Source: Elmis aenea
Lineage: Eukaryota > Arthropoda > Insecta > Coleoptera > Elmidae
DNA length: 64,000 nt
Direction: 5' to 3'
Assembly: GCA_947652605.1 (NCBI GenBank)
Contig: OX393579.1
Span: 2,046,001 to 2,110,000, forward strand
The translations under genes were made by a program, and so were the position numbers. The stretch's first letter is position 1. Each line of letters starts with the position of its first letter. Shown in pieces: positions 35,096-50,000 of the stretch. The notes below the pieces were generated by a model, which saw only the letters and a list, made by a program, of their open reading frames with translations, ran no database searches and was not told where the DNA came from.

Positions 35096-38000
35096 TTTTA
35101 TAATCGACACTTTAAAACCAATAACAAGCACTGCACATATTTTAATAGCAAAAATTATTTTCAACATGCAGATCCTCCTACGGGAAACTAATTGTTGGTT
35201 GTTCCGTGATGCCCCACGTGAAAACAGCTTCTTTCAATCTTATATCTTTATTTATCGCAGCATTTGAACATTCATTTGTTTGTAGATAATAGACAGTGTG
35301 TGTGGGGGTACAGGTACTGGATTGTAGGATTCACAAAACAAACTTGGATCACAAAAAAAACACTGCACAATTTAATAATCGACACTTTGAAACCAATAAC
35401 AAACACTGCACATATTTTAATAGCAAAAATTATTTTCAACATGCAGATCCTCCTACGGGAAACTAATTGTTGGTTGTTCCGTGATGCCCCACGTGAAAAC
35501 AGCTTCTTTCAATCTTATATCTTTATTTAACGCAGCATTTGAACATTCATTTGTTTGTAGATAACAGACGGTGTGTGTGGGGGTACAGGTACTGGATTGT
35601 AGGATTCACAAAACAAACTTGGATCACAAATAAAACACTGCACAATTTAATAATCGACACTTTGAAACCAATAACAAGCACTGCACATATTTTAATAGCA
35701 AAAATTATTTTCAACATGCAGATCCTCCTACGGGAAACTAATTGTTGGTTGTTCCGTGATGCCCCACGTGAAAACAGCTTCTTTCAATCTTATATCTTTA
35801 TTTAACGCAGCATTTGAACATTCATTTGTTTGTAGATAACAGACGGTGTGTGTGGGGGTACAGGTACTGGATTGTAGGATTCACAAAACAAACTTGGATC
35901 ACAAATAAAACACTGCACAATTTAATAATCGACACTTTGAAACCAATAACAAGCACAGCACATATTTTAATAGCAAAAATTATTTTCAACATGCAGATCC
36001 CCCTACGGGAAACTAATTGTTGGTTGTTCCGTGATGCCCCACGTGAAAACAGCTTCTTTCAATCTTATATCTTTATTTATCGCAGCATTTGAACATTCAT
36101 TTGTTTGTAGATAATAAACGGTGTGTGTGGGGGTACAGGTACTGGATTGTAGGATTCACAAAACAAACTTGGATCACAAAAAAAAACACTGCACAATTTA
36201 ATAATCGACACTTTGAAACCAATAACAAGCACTGCACATATTTTAATAGCAAAAATTATTTTCAACATGCAGATCCTCCTACGGGAAACTAATTGTTGGT
36301 TGTTCCGTGATGCCCCACGTGAAACAGCTTCTTTCAATCTTATATCTTTATTTATCGCAGCATTTGAACATTCATTTGTTTGTAGATAATAGACGGTGTG
36401 TGTGGGGGTACACGTACTGGATTGTAGGATTCACAAAACAAACTTGGATCACAAAAAAAAACACTGCACAATTTAATAATCGACACTTTGAAACCAATAA
36501 CAAACACTGCACATATTTTAATAGCAAAAATTATTTTCCACATGCAGATCCTCCTACGGGAAACTAATTGTTGGTTGTTCCGTGATGCCCCACGTGAAAA
36601 CAGCTTCTTTCAATCTTATATCTTTATTTATCGCAGCATTTGAACATTCATTTGTTTGTAGATAATAGACGGTGTGTGTGGGGGTACACGTACTGGATTG
36701 TAGGATTCACAAAACAAACTTGGATCACAAAAAAAACACTGCACAATTTAATAATCGACACTTTGAAACCAATAACAAACACTGCACATATTTTAATAGC
36801 AAAAATTATTTTCCACATGCAGATCCTCCTACGGGAAACTAATTGTTGGTTGTTCCGTGATGCCCCACGTGAAAACAGCTTCTTTCAATCTTATATCTTT
36901 ATTTATCGCAGCATTTGAACATTCATTTGTTTGTAGATAATAGACGGTGTGTGTGGGGGTACACGTACTGGATTGTAGGATTCACAAAACAAACTTGGAT
37001 CACAAAAAAAAACACTGCACAATTTAATAATCGACACTTTGAAACCAATAACAAACACTGCACATATTTTAATAGCAAAAATTATTTTCCACATGCAGAT
37101 CCTCCTACGGGAAACTAATTGTTGGTTGTTCCGTGATGCCCCACGTGAAAACAGCTTCTTTCAATCTTATATCTTTATTTATCGCAGCATTTGAACATTC
37201 ATTTGTTTGTAGATAATAAACGGTGTGTGTGGGGGTACAGGTACTGGATTGTAGGATTCACAAAACAAACTTGGATCACAAAAAAAAACACTGCACAATT
37301 TAATAATCGACACTTTGAAACCAATAACAAACACTGCACATATTTTAATAGCAAACATTATTTTCAACATGCAGATCCTCCTACGGGAAACTAATTGTTG
37401 GTTGTTCCGTGATGCCCCACGTGAAACAGCTTCTTTCAATCTTATATCTTTATTTATCGCAGCATTTGAACATTCATTTGTTTGTAGATAATAGACGGTG
37501 TGTGTGGGGGTACACGTACTGGATTGTAGGATTCACAAAACAAACTTGGATCACAAAAAAAAACACTGCACAATTTAATAATCGACACTTTGAAACCAAT
37601 AACAAACACTGCACATATTTTAATAGCAAAAATTATTTTCCACATGCAGATCCTCCTACGGGAAACTAATTGTTGGTTGTTCCGTGATGCCCCACGTGAA
37701 AACAGCTTCTTTCAATCTTATATCTTTATTTATCGCAGCATTTGAACATTCATTTGTTTGTAGATAATAGACGGTGTGTGTGGGGGTACACGTACTGGAT
37801 TGTAGGATTCACAAAACAAACTTGGATCACAAAAAAAAACACTGCACAATTTAATAATCGACACTTTGAAACCAATAACAAACACTGCACATATTTTAAT
37901 AGCAAAAATTATTTTCCACATGCAGATCCTCCTACGGGAAACTAATTGTTGGTTGTTCCGTGATGCCCCACGTGAAAACAGCTTCTTTCAATCTTATATC

Positions 38001-41000
38001 TTTATTTATCGCAGCATTTGAACATTCATTTGTTTGTAGATAATAGACGGTGTGTGTGGGGGTACACGTACTGGATTGTAGGATTCACAAAACAAACTTG
38101 GATCACAAAAAAAAACACTGCACAATTTAATAATCGACACTTTGAAACCAATAACAAACACTGCACATATTTTAATAGCAAAAATTATTTTCCACATGCA
38201 GATCCTCCTACGGGAAACTAATTGTTGGTTGTTCCGTGATGCCCCACGTGAAAACAGCTTCTTTCAATCTTATATCTTTATTTATCGCAGCATTTGAACA
38301 TTCATTTGTTTGTAGATAATAGACGGTGTGTGTGGGGGTACACGTACTGGATTGTAGGATTCACAAAACAAACTTGGATCACAAAAAAAAACACTGCACA
38401 ATTTAATAATCGACACTTTGAAACCAATAACAAACACTGCACATATTTTAATAGCAAAAATTATTTTCCACATGCAGATCCTCCTACGGGAAACTAATTG
38501 TTGGTTGTTCCGTGATGCCCCACGTGAAAACAGCTTCTTTCAATCTTATATCTTTATTTATCGCAGCATTTGAACATTCATTTGTTTGTAGATAATAGAC
38601 GGTGTGTGTGGGGGTACACGTACTGGATTGTAGGATTCACAAAACAAACTTGGATCACAAATAAAACACTGCACAATTTAATAATCGACACTTTGAAACC
38701 AATAACAAGCACTGCACATATTTTAATAGCAAAAATTATTTTCAACATGCAGATCCCCCTACGGGAAACTAATTGTTGGTTGTTCCGTGATGCCCCACGT
38801 GAAAACAGCTTCTTTCAATCTTATATCTTTATTTATCGCAGCATTTGAACATTCATTTGTTTGTAGATAATAAACGGTGTGTGTGGGGGTACAGGTACTG
38901 GATTGTAGGATTCACAAAACAAACTTGGATCACAAAAAAAAACACTGCACAATTTAATAATCGACACTTTGAAACCAATAACAAACACTGCACATATTTT
39001 AATAGCAAACATTATTTTCAACATGCAGATCCTCCTACGGGAAACTAATTGTTGGTTGTTCCGTGATGCCCCACGTGAAACAGCTTCTTTCAATCTTATA
39101 TCTTTATTTATCGCAGCATTTGAACATTCATTTGTTTGTAGATAATAGACGGTGTGTGTGGGGGTACACGTACTGGATTGTAGGATTCACAAAACAAACT
39201 TGGATCACAAAAAAAAACACTGCACAATTTAATAATCGACACTTTGAAACCAATAACAAACACTGCACATATTTTAATAGCAAAAATTATTTTCCACATG
39301 CAGATCCTCCTACGGGAAACTAATTGTTGGTTGTTCCGTGATGCCCCACGTGAAAACAGCTTCTTTCAATCTTATATCTTTATTTATCGCAGCATTTGAA
39401 CATTCATTTGTTTGTAGATAATAGACGGTGTGTGTGGGGGTACACGTACTGGATTGTAGGATTCACAAAACAAACTTGGATCACAAAAAAAAACACTGCA
39501 CAATTTAATAATCGACACTTTGAAACCAATAACAAACACTGCACATATTTTAATAGCAAAAATTATTTTCAACATGCAGATCCTCCTACGGGAAACTAAT
39601 TGTTGGTTGTTCCGTGATGCCCCACGTGAAAACAGCTTCTTTCAATCTTATATCTTTATTTATCGCAGCATTTGAACATTCATTTGTTTGTAGATAATAG
39701 ACGGTGTGTGTGGGGGTACAGGTACTGGATTGTAGGATTCACAAAAAAAACTTGGATCACAAATAAAACACTGCACAATTTAATAATCGACACTTTGAAA
39801 CCAATAACAAACACTGCACATATTTTAATAGCAAAAATTATTTTCAACATGCAGATCCTCCTAAGGGAAACTAATTGTTGGTTGTTTCGTGATGCCCCAC
39901 GTGAAAACAGCTTCTTTCAATCTTATATCTTTATTTATCGCAGCATTTGAACATTCATTTGTTTGTAGATAATAGACGGTGTGTGTGGGGGTACACGTAC
40001 TGGATTGTAGGATTCACAAAAAAAACTTGGATCACAAATAAAACACTGCACAATTTAATAATCGACACTTTGAAACCAATAACAAGCACTGCACATATTT
40101 TAATAGCAAAAATTATTTTCAACATGCAGATCCTCCTACGGGAAACTAATTGTTGGTTGTTCCGTGATGCCCCACGTGAAAACAGCTTCTTTTAATCTTA
40201 TATCTTTATTTATCGCAGCATTTGAACATTCATTTGTTTGTAGATAATAGACGGTGTGTGTGGGGGTACACGTACTGGATTGTAGGATTCACAAAACAAA
40301 CTTGGATCACAAATAAAACACTGCACAATTTAATAATCGACACTTTAAAACCAATAACAAGCACTGCACATATTTTAATAGCAAAAATTATTTTCAACAT
40401 GCAGATCCTCCTACGGGAAACTAATTGTTGGTTGTTCCGTGATGCCCCACGTGAAAACAGCTTCTTTCAATCTTATATCTTTATTTATCGCAGCATTTGA
40501 ACATTCATTTGTTTGTAGATAATAGACGGTGTGTGTGGGGGTACAAGTACTGGATTGTAGGATTCACAAAACAAACTTGGATCACAAATAAAACACTGCA
40601 CAATTTAATAATCGACACTTTAAAACCAATAACAAACACTGCACATATTTTAATAGCAAAAATTATTTTCAACATGCAGATCCTCCTACGGGAAACTAAT
40701 TGTTGGTTGTTCCGTGATGCCCCACGTGAAAACAGCTTCTTTCAATCTTATATCTTTATTTATCGCAGCATTTGAACATTCATTTGTTTGTAGATAATAG
40801 ACGGTGTGTGTGGGGGTACAAGTACTGGATTGTAGGATTCACAAAACAAACTTGGATCACAAAAAAAACACTGCACAATTTAATAATCGACACTTTGAAA
40901 CCAATAACAAACACTGCACATATTTTAATAGCAAAAATTATTTTCAACATGCAGATCCTCCTAAGGGAAACTAATTGTTGGTTGTTCCGTGATGCCCCAC

Positions 41001-44000
41001 GTGAAAACAGCTTCTTTCAATCTTATATCTTTATTTAACGCAGCATTTGAACATTCATTTGTTTGTAGATAATAGACGGTGTGTGTGGGGGTACAGGTAC
41101 TGGATTGTAGGATTCACAAAACAAACTTGGATCACAAAAAAAACACTGCACAATTTAATAATCGACACTTTGAAACCAATAACAAACACTGCACATATTT
41201 TAATAGCAAAAATTATTTTCAACATGCAGATCCTCCTAAGGGAAACTAATTGTTGGTTGTTCCGTGATGCCCCACGTGAAAACAGCTTCTTTCAATCTTA
41301 TATCTTTATTTATCGCAGCATTTGAACATTCATTTGTTTGTAGATAACAGACGGTGTGTGTGGGGGTACAGGTACTGGATTGTAGGATTCACAAAACAAA
41401 CTTGGATCACAAAAAAAACACTGCACAATTTAATAATCGACACTTTGAAACCAATAACAAACACTGCACATATTTTAATAGCAAAAATTATTTTCAACAT
41501 GCAGATCCTCCTACGGGAAACTAATTGTTGGTTGTTCCGTGATGCCCCACGTGAAAACAGCTTCTTTCAATCTTATATCTTTATTTAACGCAGCATTTGA
41601 ACATTCATTTGTTTGTAGATAACAGACGGTGTGTGTGGGGGTACAGGTACTGGATTGTAGGATTCACAAAACAAACTTGGATCACAAAAAAAACACTGCA
41701 CAATTTAATAATCGACACTTTGAAACCAATAACAAACACTGCACATATTTTAATAGCAAAAATTATTTTCAACATGCAGATCCTCCTAAGGGAAACTAAT
41801 TGTTGGTTGTTCCGTGATGCCCCACGTGAAAACAGCTTCTTTCAATCTTATATCTTTATTTATCGCAGCATTTGAACATTCATTTGTTTGTAGATAACAG
41901 ACGGTGTGTGTGGGGGTACAGGTACTGGATTGTAGGATTCACAAAACAAACTTGGATCACAAAAAAAACACTGCACAATTTAATAATCGACACTTTGAAA
42001 CCAATAACAAACACTGCACATATTTTAATAGCAAAAATTATTTTCAACATGCAGATCCTCCTAAGGGAAACTAATTGTTGGTTGTTCCGTGATGCCCCAC
42101 GTGAAAACAGCTTCTTTCAATCTTATATCTTTATTTAACGCAGCATTTGAACATTCATTTGTTTGTAGATAACAGACGGTGTGTGTGGGGGTACAGGTAC
42201 TGGATTGTAGGATTCACAAAACAAACTTGGATCACAAAAAAAACACTGCACAATTTAATAATCGACACTTTGAAACCAATAACAAACACTGCACATATTT
42301 TAATAGCAAAAATTATTTTCAACATGCAGATCCTCCTAAGGGAAACTAATTGTTGGTTGTTCCGTGATGCCCCACGTGAAAACAGCTTCTTTCAATCTTA
42401 TATCTTTATTTAACGCAGCATTTGAACATTCATTTGTTTGTAGATAACAGACGGTGTGTGTGGGGGTACAGGTACTGGATTGTAGGATTCACAAAACAAA
42501 CTTGGATCACAAAAAAAACACTGCACAATTTAATAATCGACACTTTGAAACCAATAACAAACACTGCACATATTTTAATAGCAAAAATTATTTTCAACAT
42601 GCAGATCCTCCTAAGGGAAACTAATTGTTGGTTGTTCCGTGATGTCCCACGTGAAAACAGCTTCTTTCAATCTTTTATCCTTATTTATCGCAGCATTTGA
42701 ACATTCATTTGTTTGTAGATAATAGACGGTGTGTGTGGGGGTACAGGTACTGGATTGTAGGATTCACAAAACAAACTTGGATCACAAAAAAAACACTGCA
42801 CAATTTAATAATCGACACTTTGAAACCAATAACAAACACTGCACATATTTTAATAGCAAAAATTATTTTCAACATGCAGATCCTCCTAAGGGAAACTAAT
42901 TGTTGGTTGTTCCGTGATGCCCCACGTGAAAACAGCTTCTTTCAATCTTATATCTTTATTTAACGCAGCATTTGAACATTCATTTGTTTGTAGATAATAG
43001 ACGGTGTGTGTGGGGGTACAGGTACTGGATTGTAGGATTCACAAAACAAACTTGGATCACAAAAAAAACACTGCACAATTTAATAATCGACACTTTGAAA
43101 CCAATAACAAACACTGCACATATTTTAATAGCAAAAATTATTTTCAACATGCAGATCCTCCTAAGGGAAACTAATTGTTGGTTGTTCCGTGATGCCCCAC
43201 GTGAAAACAGCTTCTTTCAATCTTATATCTTTATTTAACGCAGCATTTGAACATTCATTTGTTTGTAGATAATAGACGGTGTGTGTGGGGGTACAGGTAC
43301 TGGATTGTAGGATTCACAAAACAAACTTGGATCACAAAAAAAACACTGCACAATTTATTAATCGACACTTTGAAACCAATAACAAACACTGCACATATTT
43401 TAATAGCAAAAATTATTTTCAACATGCAGATCCACCTACGGGAAACTAATTGTTGGTTGATGACCCACGTGAAGACAGCTTCTTTCAATCTTATATCTTT
43501 ATTTATCGCAGCATTTGAACATTCATTTGTTTGTAGATAATAGACGGTGTGTGTGGGGGTACACGTACTGGATTGTAGGATTCACAAAACAAACTTGGAT
43601 CACAAATAAAACACTGCACAATTTAATAATCGACACTTTAAAACCAATAACAAACACTGCACATATTTTAATAGCAAAAATTATTTTCCACATGCAGATC
43701 CTCCTACGGGAAACTAATTGTTGGTTGTTCCGTGATGTCCCACGTGAAAACAGCTTCTTTCAATCTTATATCTTTATTTATCGCAGCATTTGAACATTCA
43801 TTTGTTTGTAGATAATAGACGGTGTGTGTGGGGGTACACGTACTGGATTGTAGGATTCACAAAACAAACTTGGATCACAAAAAAAACACTGCACAATTTA
43901 ATAATCGACACTTTGAAACCAATAACAAACACTGCACATATTTTAATAGCAAAAATTATTTTCAACATGCAGATCCCCCTACGGGAAACTAATTGTTGGT

Positions 44001-47000
44001 TGTTCCGTGATGCCCCACGTGAAAACAGCTTCTTTCAATCTTATATCTTTATTTATCGCAGCATTTGAACATTCATTTGTTTGTAGATAATAGACGGTGT
44101 GTGTGGGGGTACACGTACTGGATTGTAGGATTCACAAAACAAACTTGGATCACAAAAAAAACACTGCACAATTTAATAATCGACACTTTGAAACCAATAA
44201 CAAACACTGCACATATTTTAATAGCAAAAATTATTTTCAACATGCAGATCCTCCTAAGGGAAACTAATTGTTGGTTGTTCCGTGATGCCCCACGTGAAAA
44301 CAGCTTCTTTCAATCTTATATCTTTATTTAACGCAGCATTTGAACATTCATTTGTTTGTAGATAACAGACGGTGTGTGTGGGGGTACAGGTACTGGATTG
44401 TAGGATTCACAAAACAAACTTGGATCACAAATAAAACACTGCACAATTTAATAATCGACACTTTGAAACCAATAACAAACACTGCACATATTTTAATAGC
44501 AAAAATTATTTTCAACATGCAGATCCTCCTACGGGAAACTAATTGTTGGTTGTTCCGTGATGCCCCACGTGAAAACAGCTTCTTACAATCTTATATCTTT
44601 ATTTATCGCAGCATTTGAACATTCATTTGTTTGTAGATAATAGACGGTGTGTGTGGGGGTACAGGTACTGGATTGTAGGATTCACAAAACAAACTTGGAT
44701 CACAAAAAAAACACTGCACAATTTAATAATCGACACTTTGAAACCAATAACAAACACTGCACATATTTTAATAGCAAACATTATTTTCAACATGCAGATC
44801 CTCCTACGGGAAACTAATTGTTGGTTGTTCCGTGATGCCCCACGTGAAAACAGCTTCTTTCAATCTTATATCTTTATTTATCGCAGCATTTGAACATTCA
44901 TTTGTTTGTAGATAATAGACGGTGTGTGTGGGGGTACACGTACTGGATTGTAGGATTCACAAAACAAACTTGGATCACAAATAAAACACTGCACAATTTA
45001 ATAATCGACACTTTAAAACCAATAACAAACACTGCACATATTTTAATAGCAAAAATTATTTTCAACATGCAGATCCTCCTACGGGAAACTAATTGTTGGT
45101 TGTTCCGTGATGCCCCACGTGAAAACAGCTTCTTACAATCTTATATCTTTATTTATCGCAGCATTTGAACATTCATTTGTTTGTAGATAATAGACGGTGT
45201 GTGTGGGGGTACAGGTACTGGATTGTAGGATTCACAAAACAAACTTGGATCACAAAAAAAACACTGCACAATTTAATAATCGACACTTTGAAACCAATAA
45301 CAAACACTGCACATATTTTAATAGCAAAAATTATTTTCAACATGCAGATCTTCCTAAGGGAAACTAATTGTTGGTTGTTCCGTGATGCCCCACGTGAAAA
45401 CAGCTTCTTTCAATCTTATATCTTTATTTAACGCAGCATTTGAACATTCATTTGTTTGTAGATAACAGACGGTGTGTGTGGGGGTACAGGTACTGGATTG
45501 TATGATTCACAAAACAAACTTGGATCACAAAAAAAACACTGCACAATTTAATAATCGACACTTTGAAACCAATAACAAACACTGCACATATTTTAATAGC
45601 AAAAATTATTTTCAACATGCAGATCCACCTACGGGAAACTAATTGTTGGTTGTTCCGTGATGCCCCACGTGAAAACAGCTTCTTTCAATCTTATATCTTT
45701 ATTTATCGCAGCATTTGAACATTCATTTGTTTGTAGATAATGGACGGTGTGTGTGGGGGTACAGGTACTGGATTGTAGGATTCACAAAACAAACTTGGAT
45801 CACAAAAAAAACACTGCACAATTTAATAATCGACACTTTGAAACCAATAACAAACACTGCACATATTTTAATAGCAAAAATTATTTTCAACATGCAGATC
45901 CTCCTACGGGAAACTAATTGTTGGTTGTTCCGTGATGCCCCACGTGAAAACAGCTTCTTTCAATCTTATATCTTTATTTATCGCAGCATTTGAACATTCA
46001 TTTGTTTGTAGATAATAGACGGTGTGTGTGGGGGTACAGGTACTGGATTGTAGGATTCACAAAACAAACTTGGATCACAAAAAAAACACTGCACAATTTA
46101 ATAATCGACACTTTGAAACCAATAACAAACACTGCACATATTTTAATAGCAAAAATTATTTTCAACATGCAGATCCTCCTAAGGGAAACTAATTGTTGGT
46201 TGTTCCGTGATGCCCCACGTGAAAACAGCTTCTTTCAATCTTATATCTTTATTTAACGCAGCATTTGAACATTCATTTGTTTGTAGATAACAGACGGTGT
46301 GTGTGGGGGTACACGTACTGGATTGTAGGATTCACAAAACAATCTTGGATCACAAATAAAACACTGCACAATTTAATAATCGACACTTTGAAACCAATAA
46401 CAAACACTGCACATATTTTAATAGCAAACATTATTTTCAACATGCAGATCCTCCTACGGGAAACTAATTGTTGGTTGTTCCGTGATGCCCCACGTGAAAA
46501 CAGCTTCTTTCAATCTTATATCTTTATTTATCGCAGCATTTGAACATTCATTTGTTTGTAGATAATAGACGGTGTGTGTGGGGGTACACGTACTGGATTG
46601 TAGGATTCACAAAACAAACTTGGATCACAAAAAAAACACTGCACAATTTAATAATCGACACTTTGAAACCAATAACAAACACTGCACATATTTTAATAGC
46701 AAACATTATTTTCAACATGCAGATCCTCCTACGGGAAACTAATTGTTGGTTGTTCCGTGATGCCCCACGTGAAAACAGCTTCTTTCAATCTTATATCTTT
46801 ATTTAACGCAGCATTTGAACATTCATTTGTTTGTAGATAACAGACGGTGTGTGTGGGGGTACACGTACTGGATTGTAGGATTCACAAAACAAACTTGGAT
46901 CACAAAAAAAACACTGCACAATTTAATAATCGACACTTTGAAACCAATAACAAACACTGCACATATTTTAATAGCAAACATTATTTTCAACATGCAGATC

Positions 47001-50000
47001 CTCCTACGGGAAACTAATTGTTGGTTGTTCCGTGATGCCCCACGTGAAAACAGCTTCTTTCAATCTTATATCTTTATTTATCGCAGCATTTGAACATTCA
47101 TTTGTTTGTAGATAATAGACGGTGTGTGTGGGGGTACACGTACTGGATTGTAGGATTCACAAAACAATCTTGGATCACAAATAAAACACTGCACAATTTA
47201 ATAATCGACACTTTGAAACCAATAACAAACACTGCACATATTTTAATAGCAAAAATTATTTTCCACATGCAGATCCTCCTACAGGAAACTAATTGTTGGT
47301 TGTTCCGTGATGCCCCACGTGAAAACAGCTTCTTTCAATCTTATATCTTTATTTATCGCAGCATTTGAACATTCATTTGTTTGTAGATAATAGACGGTGT
47401 GTGTGGGGGTACACGTACTGGATTGTAGGATTCACAAAACAAACTTGGATCACAAAAAAAACACTGCACAATTTAATAATCGACACTTTGAAACCAATAA
47501 CAAACACTGCACATATTTTAATAGCAAAAATTATTTTCCACATGCAGATCCTCCTACGGGAAACTAATTGTTGGTTGTTCCGTGATGCCCCACGTGAAAA
47601 CAGCTTCTTTCAATCTTATATCTTTATTTATCGCAGCATTTGAACATTCATTTGTTTGTAGATAATAGACGGTGTGTGTGGGGGTACACGTACTGGATTG
47701 TAGGATTCACAAAACAAACTTGGATCACAAATAAAACACTGCACAATTTAATAATCGACACTTTAAAACCAATAACAAACACTGCACATATTTTAATAGC
47801 AAAAATTATTTTCCACATGCAGATCCTCCTACGGGAAACTAATTGTTGGTTGTTCCGTGATGCCCCACGTGAAAACAGCTTCTTTCAATCTTATATCTTT
47901 ATTTATCGCAGCATTTGAACATTCATTTGTTTGTAGATAATAGACGGTGTGTGTGGGGGTACAGGTACTGGATTGTAGGATTCACAAAACAAACTTGGAT
48001 CACAAAAAAAACACTGCACAATTTTATAATCGACACTTTGAAACCAATAACAAACACTGCACATATTTTAATAGCAAAAATTATTTTCAACATGCAGATC
48101 CTCCTACGGGAAACTAATTGTTGGTTGTTCCGTGATGCCCCACGTGAAAACAGCTTCTTTCAATCTTATATCTTTATTTAACGCAGCATTTGAACATTCA
48201 TTTGTTTGTAGATAACAGACGGTGTGTGGGGGTACAGGTACTGGATTGTATGATTCACAAAACAAACTTGGATCACAAAAAAAACACTGCACAATTTAAT
48301 AATCGACACTTTGAAACCAATAACAAACACTGCACATATTTTAATAGCAAAAATTATTTTCAACATGCAGATCCACCTACGGGAAACTAATTGTTGGTTG
48401 TTCCGTGATGCCCCACGTGAAAACAGCTTCTTTCAATCTTATATCTTTATTTATCGCAGCATTTGAACATTCATTTGTTTGTAGATAATGGACGGTGTGT
48501 GTGGGGGTACAGGTACTGGATTGTAGGATTCACAAAACAAACTTGGATCACAAAAAAAACACTGCACAATTTAATAATCGACACTTTGAAACCAATAACA
48601 AACACTGCACATATTTTAATAGCAAACATTATTTTCAACATGCAGATCCTCCTACGGGAAACTAATTGTTGGTTGTTCCGTGATGCCCCACGTGAAAACA
48701 GCTTCTTTCAATCTTATATCTTTATTTATCGCAGCATTTGAACATTCATTTGTTTGTAGATAATAGACGGTGTGTGTGGGGGTACACGTACTGGATTGTA
48801 GGATTCACAAAACAAACTTGGATCACAAATAAAACACTGCACAATTTAATAATCGACACTTTAAAACCAATAACAAACACTGCACATATTTTAATAGCAA
48901 AAATTATTTTCCACATGCAGATCCTCCTACGGGAAACTAATTGTTGGTTGTTCCGTGATGCCCCACGTGAAAACAGCTTCTTTCAATCTTATATCTTTAT
49001 TTATCGCAGCATTTGAACATTCATTTGTTTGTAGATAATAGACGGTGTGTGTGGGGGTACACGTACTGGATTGTAGGATTCACAAAACAATCTTGGATCA
49101 CAAATAAAACACTGCACAATTTAATAATCGACACTTTGAAACCAATAACAAACACTGCACATATTTTAATAGCAAAAATTATTTTCCACATGCAGATCCT
49201 CCTACAGGAAACTAATTGTTGGTTGTTCCGTGATGCCCCACGTGAAAACAGCTTCTTTCAATCTTATATCTTTATTTATCGCAGCATTTGAACATTCATT
49301 TGTTTGTAGATAATAGACGGTGTGTGTGGGGGTACACGTACTGGATTGTAGGATTCACAAAACAAACTTGGATCACAAATAAAACACTGCACAATTTAAT
49401 AATCGACACTTTAAAACCAATAACAAACACTGCACATATTTTAATAGCAAAAATTATTTTCCACATGCAGATCCTCCTACGGGAAACTAATTGTTGGTTG
49501 TTCCGTGATGCCCCACGTGAAAACAGCTTCTTTCAATCTTATATCTTTATTTATCGCAGCATTTGAACATTCATTTGTTTGTAGATAATAGACGGTGTGT
49601 GTGGGGGTACACGTACTGGATTGTAGGATTCACAAAACAAACTTGGATCACAAATAAAACACTGCACAATTTAATAATCGACACTTTAAAACCAATAACA
49701 AACACTGCACATATTTTAATAGCAAAAATTATTTTCAACATGCAGATCCTCCTACGGGAAACTAATTGTTGGTTGTTCCGTGATGCCCCACGTGAAAACA
49801 GCTTCTTTCAATCTTATATCTTTATTTATCGCAGCATTTGAACATTCATTTGTTTGTAGATAATAGACGGTGTGTGTGGGGGTACACGTACTGGATTGTA
49901 GGATTCACAAAACAAACTTGGATCACAAATAAAACACTGCACAATTTAATAATCGACACTTTGAAACCAATAACAAACACTGCACATATTTTAATAGCAA

